A stretch of DNA of 16,166 nt from Oscillospiraceae bacterium (GTDB lineage Bacteria > Bacillota > Clostridia > Oscillospirales > Ruminococcaceae), in the NCBI GenBank assembly GCA_029240015.1, contig JARBTU010000018.1, positions 1 through 16,166 on the forward strand. Direction: 5' to 3'. The notes beneath the pieces are model-generated. The model did not search any database. It was not told the origin of the DNA and saw only the letters and a program-made list of their open reading frames with translations. Of this stretch, positions 13,558-16,166 are shown piece after piece; the stretch's first letter is position 1, and every line of letters begins with the position of its first letter. The position numbers were made by a program, and so were the translations under genes.

Positions 13558-13590
13558 GAATTTGGCACTTTTTTATAACCGAATTGGCAC
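13558..13590 (-). promoter_or_regulatory. Possible operator: two direct repeats 22 bp apart
   Basis: On the minus strand, GTGCCAA occurs at 13590-13584 and 13568-13562, inside the longer matches GTGCCAATTC and GTGCCAAATTC. The 22-bp period is two helical turns, which suits an AraC dimer binding direct repeats. The sites lie downstream of the predicted start near 13603, where binding would repress the regulator's own gene. Confidence 0.4.
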
Positions 13591-13609
13591 GAAAAGTTTT
13601 AGTATTTTA

Positions 13610-13638
13610 ATTATAATGTAAGTACATTCGGTTTGCAA
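13610..13638 (-). promoter_or_regulatory. Promoter of the AraC/cupin regulator
   Basis: On the minus strand, TTGCAA (13638-13633) and TATAAT (13615-13610) are separated by 17 bp. The leader to the ATG at 13532 is about 70 nt. No convincing plus-strand promoter for the mannosidase was found in 13639-13845, which would fit dependence on an activator. Confidence 0.7.
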
Positions 13639-13755
13639 TAGGACTTTTATGCGCTTCGCAATATACGAATCGTAATATAGTTTTTTGTAGGATTATAAAA
13701 ATTGGCATAAATTATCCTAAAATCTGCTTGTGTGGCAGAAACTCTGGATCCGTTT

Positions 13756-13804
13756 ATTAAATGAAAAGTTTGGTCTAAGACCTGCCGGCTGCTCTTCATT
13801 TAAT
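13756..13804 (+). repeat. Inverted repeat upstream of the mannosidase gene
   Basis: ATTAAATGAA (13756-13765) and TTCATTTAAT (13795-13804) form a 10-bp stem around a 29-nt region. That region itself contains the palindromic GGTCTAAGACC and GCCGGC. There is no T-tract. It lies 41 bp before the ATG and may be a leader structure or a regulator site. Confidence 0.5.
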
Positions 13805-13845
13805 TAATAAATCATATTTTCACAAAACCTGAAGGAGTAAATTTT

Positions 13846-16166
13846 ATGAAAGATTTCATTATTAAAAGATTACTACCTGTTACAATGTGCTTCGCAATCA
13901 TGGGAGGGATTTATTTGCCTACAACGGTCAATGCAACAAACACAGTTAATCAATCGGTCACAAAAACAATCAATGCTGTGGCTACATCACATCTCGACAC
14001 CAACTGGAGCTGGGATTTAGAACAGTCCATTGAAGAGTATCTTCCAGAGACTTATGAAGAAAATGTTGACTTAATAAAAGATTATCCTGATTATAAGTTT
14101 AATTTCGAAGGTGCTTATCGCTATCAGCTCCTCAAAGAGTACTATCCGGAAAAATTTGAAGAGCTTAAAGGCTACATAAACAGCGGACAATGGAATGTTT
14201 CCGGCACTGCACTTGAGAACGGTGACGTCAACGTTCCTTCTCCCGAAGCACTTTTCAGAAATATTCTGTATGGAAACAACTATTTTCTTGACAATTTCGG
14301 GAAGACAAGCAAAGATATCTATCTCCCGGACTGCTTCGGATTTGGATATGCGTTACCGTCGATTATGGCGCACTCAAATTTATTGGGATTTTCAACGCAA
14401 AAACTGAGCTGGGGAAATGCTTTTCCAAACGGACAACTCCCATTCGATATCGGAATGTGGAAAGGCCCGGACGGCAAGTCGGCAATAGCCGATATTAACC
14501 TTAACGGCTATTGGAACGCTCACACCGACGGAATGCGCAACAATAACGACTTTCTCTCTCGGTTGTCTCGTTCTCCAATAGGGATTATTTCAGCGCTCTT
14601 CGGTGCTTGCGGAGATCGCGGCGGCGGGGCATCCAACGCTGCTGTTAAAAAGATTTTGGAGGAACAGCGTCAAAACCCATCCCAATCTATAAAGGTGCAA
14701 ATGTCCACAACCGATGCTCTAATGAAATCAATCACTCAAGCGGACAAAGATAAACTATCTGTATATGACGGCGAAATGGTAATGAAACAGCATGGAGTTG
14801 GCTCCTATACTTCAAGAGTCATGTCCAAAAGATGGAACAGACAGGCTGAGCAGATGGCCTATGCCGCTGAACTTACCAATGTAAACTCAGAATATCTAGG
14901 CGCCACTGCATACCCTAAAAAACAGTTAGAGGAATACTGGACAAGAGTAATTGCGCACCAGTTCCACGACGATATCACAGGAACAAGCAATTCGACCACC
15001 TATCAACGAAGCTATAACGACTTGATGCTGTCGATCAAACAATTTGCAAATGAATATCAAAGCGGCGTTTCAGGCGTTGTTCGGGCGATGGATACCACTG
15101 CCGGTGCAGGTGAAGTTGCGGTTGTTGTAAACAATCCGCTTGGCGTACAAAGTACAGGAACCGTAACAGGTACGGTGACCATGCCTAGTGTTACAGCGAA
15201 TATCAAAGTAACCGATGACACAGGTGCTGATGTCCCTTGTCAGATAGTGTCCAGCAATGGCAACGAATATAAAATCGCGTTTAGTGCAACGGCAAAATCT
15301 TTGGGATACAGAAAATATCTGGTTAAAGGCGTTTCAAACAATTCACAAACAAGTACACTCAGTGTTTCGAACAATGCTCTTTCCAATGAAAAATACAATG
15401 TTACCATTGATCAAAATGGTAACATCTCCAGTGTGTTTGATAAAGACTTAAACAAAGAATTGCTCTCTGAGCCGATTCGTTTAGGTATCTTTACGAATTC
15501 AAGTAACTATTGGGCTGCATGGGAACTAAACATCGATGACTATGCATTTAAAAAACCGCAGAACTATGTGGGTGGAACGCCTACTGTGCAGATAGTTGAA
15601 AATGGTCCGGCACGTGTTGCATTAAAGATTACAAGAACTTTTAATAATTCTAAATTTGAACAGATTGTAAGCCTTTCCGCCGGCGGAAAAATGGTACAGG
15701 TAGATAATGTTGTTGATTGGCAGGAAAAATCCAGCTTGCTAAAAGCTGAATTTAACCTAAAACCAAGCAATCCAAATGCTACCTATGATCTTGGACTTGG
15801 AACAATCACACGCGGCAACAATACTTCAGACAAATCCGAAGTTCCACTGCAAAAGTGGGCAGATCTCACCAACAGTGACAACAGTTACGGTGTGTCAATC
15901 ATAAATGACTGCAAATACGGTATGGATAAATACGACGACGACACCATGAGGTTGACATTAATTCACACTCCGAAAGAGAACTACACACACCATTCAGGAT
16001 TCTATCCTGCATCGGGGCAAGACACACAGGATATTGGCGAAAATCGTTTCTCATTTGCAATCTATGGGCATGCGGGAAATTATGCTTCCAGCAATGTTCA
16101 GCATCTTGCGGAAAGCTTTAACCAGCCGCTTTATGCATACCAAGCCGAGCAGCACACGGGAACACT
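13846..16166 (+). CDS. Secreted GH38 alpha-mannosidase (3' end beyond window)
   Basis: The frame is open for 773 codons to the window edge. A signal peptide is clear: MKDFIIKRLLP, a hydrophobic core, and cleavage predicted after VNA (residue 30). The rest is glycoside hydrolase family 38. ATSHLDTNWSWD carries the zinc ligands H49 and D51, YLPDCFGFGYALPSI carries the nucleophile D162, and HQFHDDITGTS carries zinc ligand H374. The three-helix region (GSYTSRVMSKRWNRQAEQMA) and the C-terminal beta-sandwich region (EKYNVTIDQNGNISSVFDKD) follow. Such enzymes cut alpha-mannosidic bonds; secretion suggests scavenging of external mannans or N-glycans. GAAGGAG lies 8 nt before the ATG. Many GH38 proteins are intracellular, so the signal peptide is of note. 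Cell-wall or carbohydrate-binding domains could follow beyond the edge. Confidence 0.92.
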   Translation, partial: MKDFIIKRLLPVTMCFAIMGGIYLPTTVNATNTVNQSVTKTINAVATSHLDTNWSWDLEQSIEEYLPETYEENVDLIKDYPDYKFNFEGAYRYQLLKEYYPEKFEELKGYINSGQWNVSGTALENGDVNVPSPEALFRNILYGNNYFLDNFGKTSKDIYLPDCFGFGYALPSIMAHSNLLGFSTQKLSWGNAFPNGQLPFDIGMWKGPDGKSAIADINLNGYWNAHTDGMRNNNDFLSRLSRSPIGIISALFGACGDRGGGASNAAVKKILEEQRQNPSQSIKVQMSTTDALMKSITQADKDKLSVYDGEMVMKQHGVGSYTSRVMSKRWNRQAEQMAYAAELTNVNSEYLGATAYPKKQLEEYWTRVIAHQFHDDITGTSNSTTYQRSYNDLMLSIKQFANEYQSGVSGVVRAMDTTAGAGEVAVVVNNPLGVQSTGTVTGTVTMPSVTANIKVTDDTGADVPCQIVSSNGNEYKIAFSATAKSLGYRKYLVKGVSNNSQTSTLSVSNNALSNEKYNVTIDQNGNISSVFDKDLNKELLSEPIRLGIFTNSSNYWAAWELNIDDYAFKKPQNYVGGTPTVQIVENGPARVALKITRTFNNSKFEQIVSLSAGGKMVQVDNVVDWQEKSSLLKAEFNLKPSNPNATYDLGLGTITRGNNTSDKSEVPLQKWADLTNSDNSYGVSIINDCKYGMDKYDDDTMRLTLIHTPKENYTHHSGFYPASGQDTQDIGENRFSFAIYGHAGNYASSNVQHLAESFNQPLYAYQAEQHTGT

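Noticed and set aside
13720..13730. AATCTGCTTG shared with 11621-11630 next to the consensus promoter, suggesting a common regulatory site
   Set aside because: A single 10-bp match is expected by chance many times in 16 kb, and the flanks differ.
1..16166. CRISPR arrays, complete insertion sequences, phage or toxin-antitoxin modules
   Set aside because: No regularly spaced repeats, transposase or integrase genes, or paired toxin-antitoxin frames were seen.

Overview
The window looks like chromosomal DNA of a low-to-moderate G+C Gram-positive anaerobe, most likely one of the Clostridia. The signs are strong AGGAGG-type ribosome binding sites, GTG and TTG starts, a leucine T-box leader, consensus TTGxxx-N17-TATAAT promoters, and protein sequences that read like clostridial families. 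This placement is an inference from sequence style; there is no rRNA or other marker gene here.

Layout. 1-428 (minus) is the N-terminal part of an unknown membrane protein with a Gln/Asn/Pro-rich head. 791-1666 (plus) is an AraC-type regulator fused to a GyrI-like effector domain. 1762-1800 is a 15-bp hairpin separating it from the convergent ilv-leu operon. That operon runs leftward from a promoter at 8065-8093 through a T-box leader with a CUC (Leu) specifier to ilvB, ilvN, leuC, a hexapeptide-repeat acetyltransferase, leuD and leuB. It encodes acetolactate synthase and the isomerisation and oxidation steps of leucine synthesis; leuA, ilvC and ilvD are not in the window. Two oddities stand out. 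The acetyltransferase sits between leuC and leuD, bounded by 9-bp direct repeats. LeuB lacks about 15 residues, including the YVDNAAMQL-type segment that carries a metal-binding aspartate.

8189-9767 (minus) holds three small genes: a permuted NlpC/P60-like protein, an unknown protein with a CxCxxC motif, and a four-helix membrane protein. The first and third have clear promoters of their own.

9888-11440 is a patch of decayed genes: a truncated AraC regulator, a frameshifted adaA, an ogt/adaB methyltransferase with one in-frame stop, and a fragment of an ABC-transporter ATPase. It is followed by a perfect consensus promoter running straight into a strong intrinsic terminator (11628-11719), then a DUF2798-like membrane protein gene (11848-12363), two hairpins and a degenerate tRNA-Ser-like 3' end (12673-12715).

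The right end holds an AraC/cupin regulator (12720-13532, minus). Divergent from it is a secreted GH38 alpha-mannosidase (13846 to the window end, plus), which the regulator may control. I found no CRISPR array, complete insertion sequence, phage module or clear new defence system. The best leads are the leuB deletion, the acetyltransferase insertion, and the promoter-terminator element.
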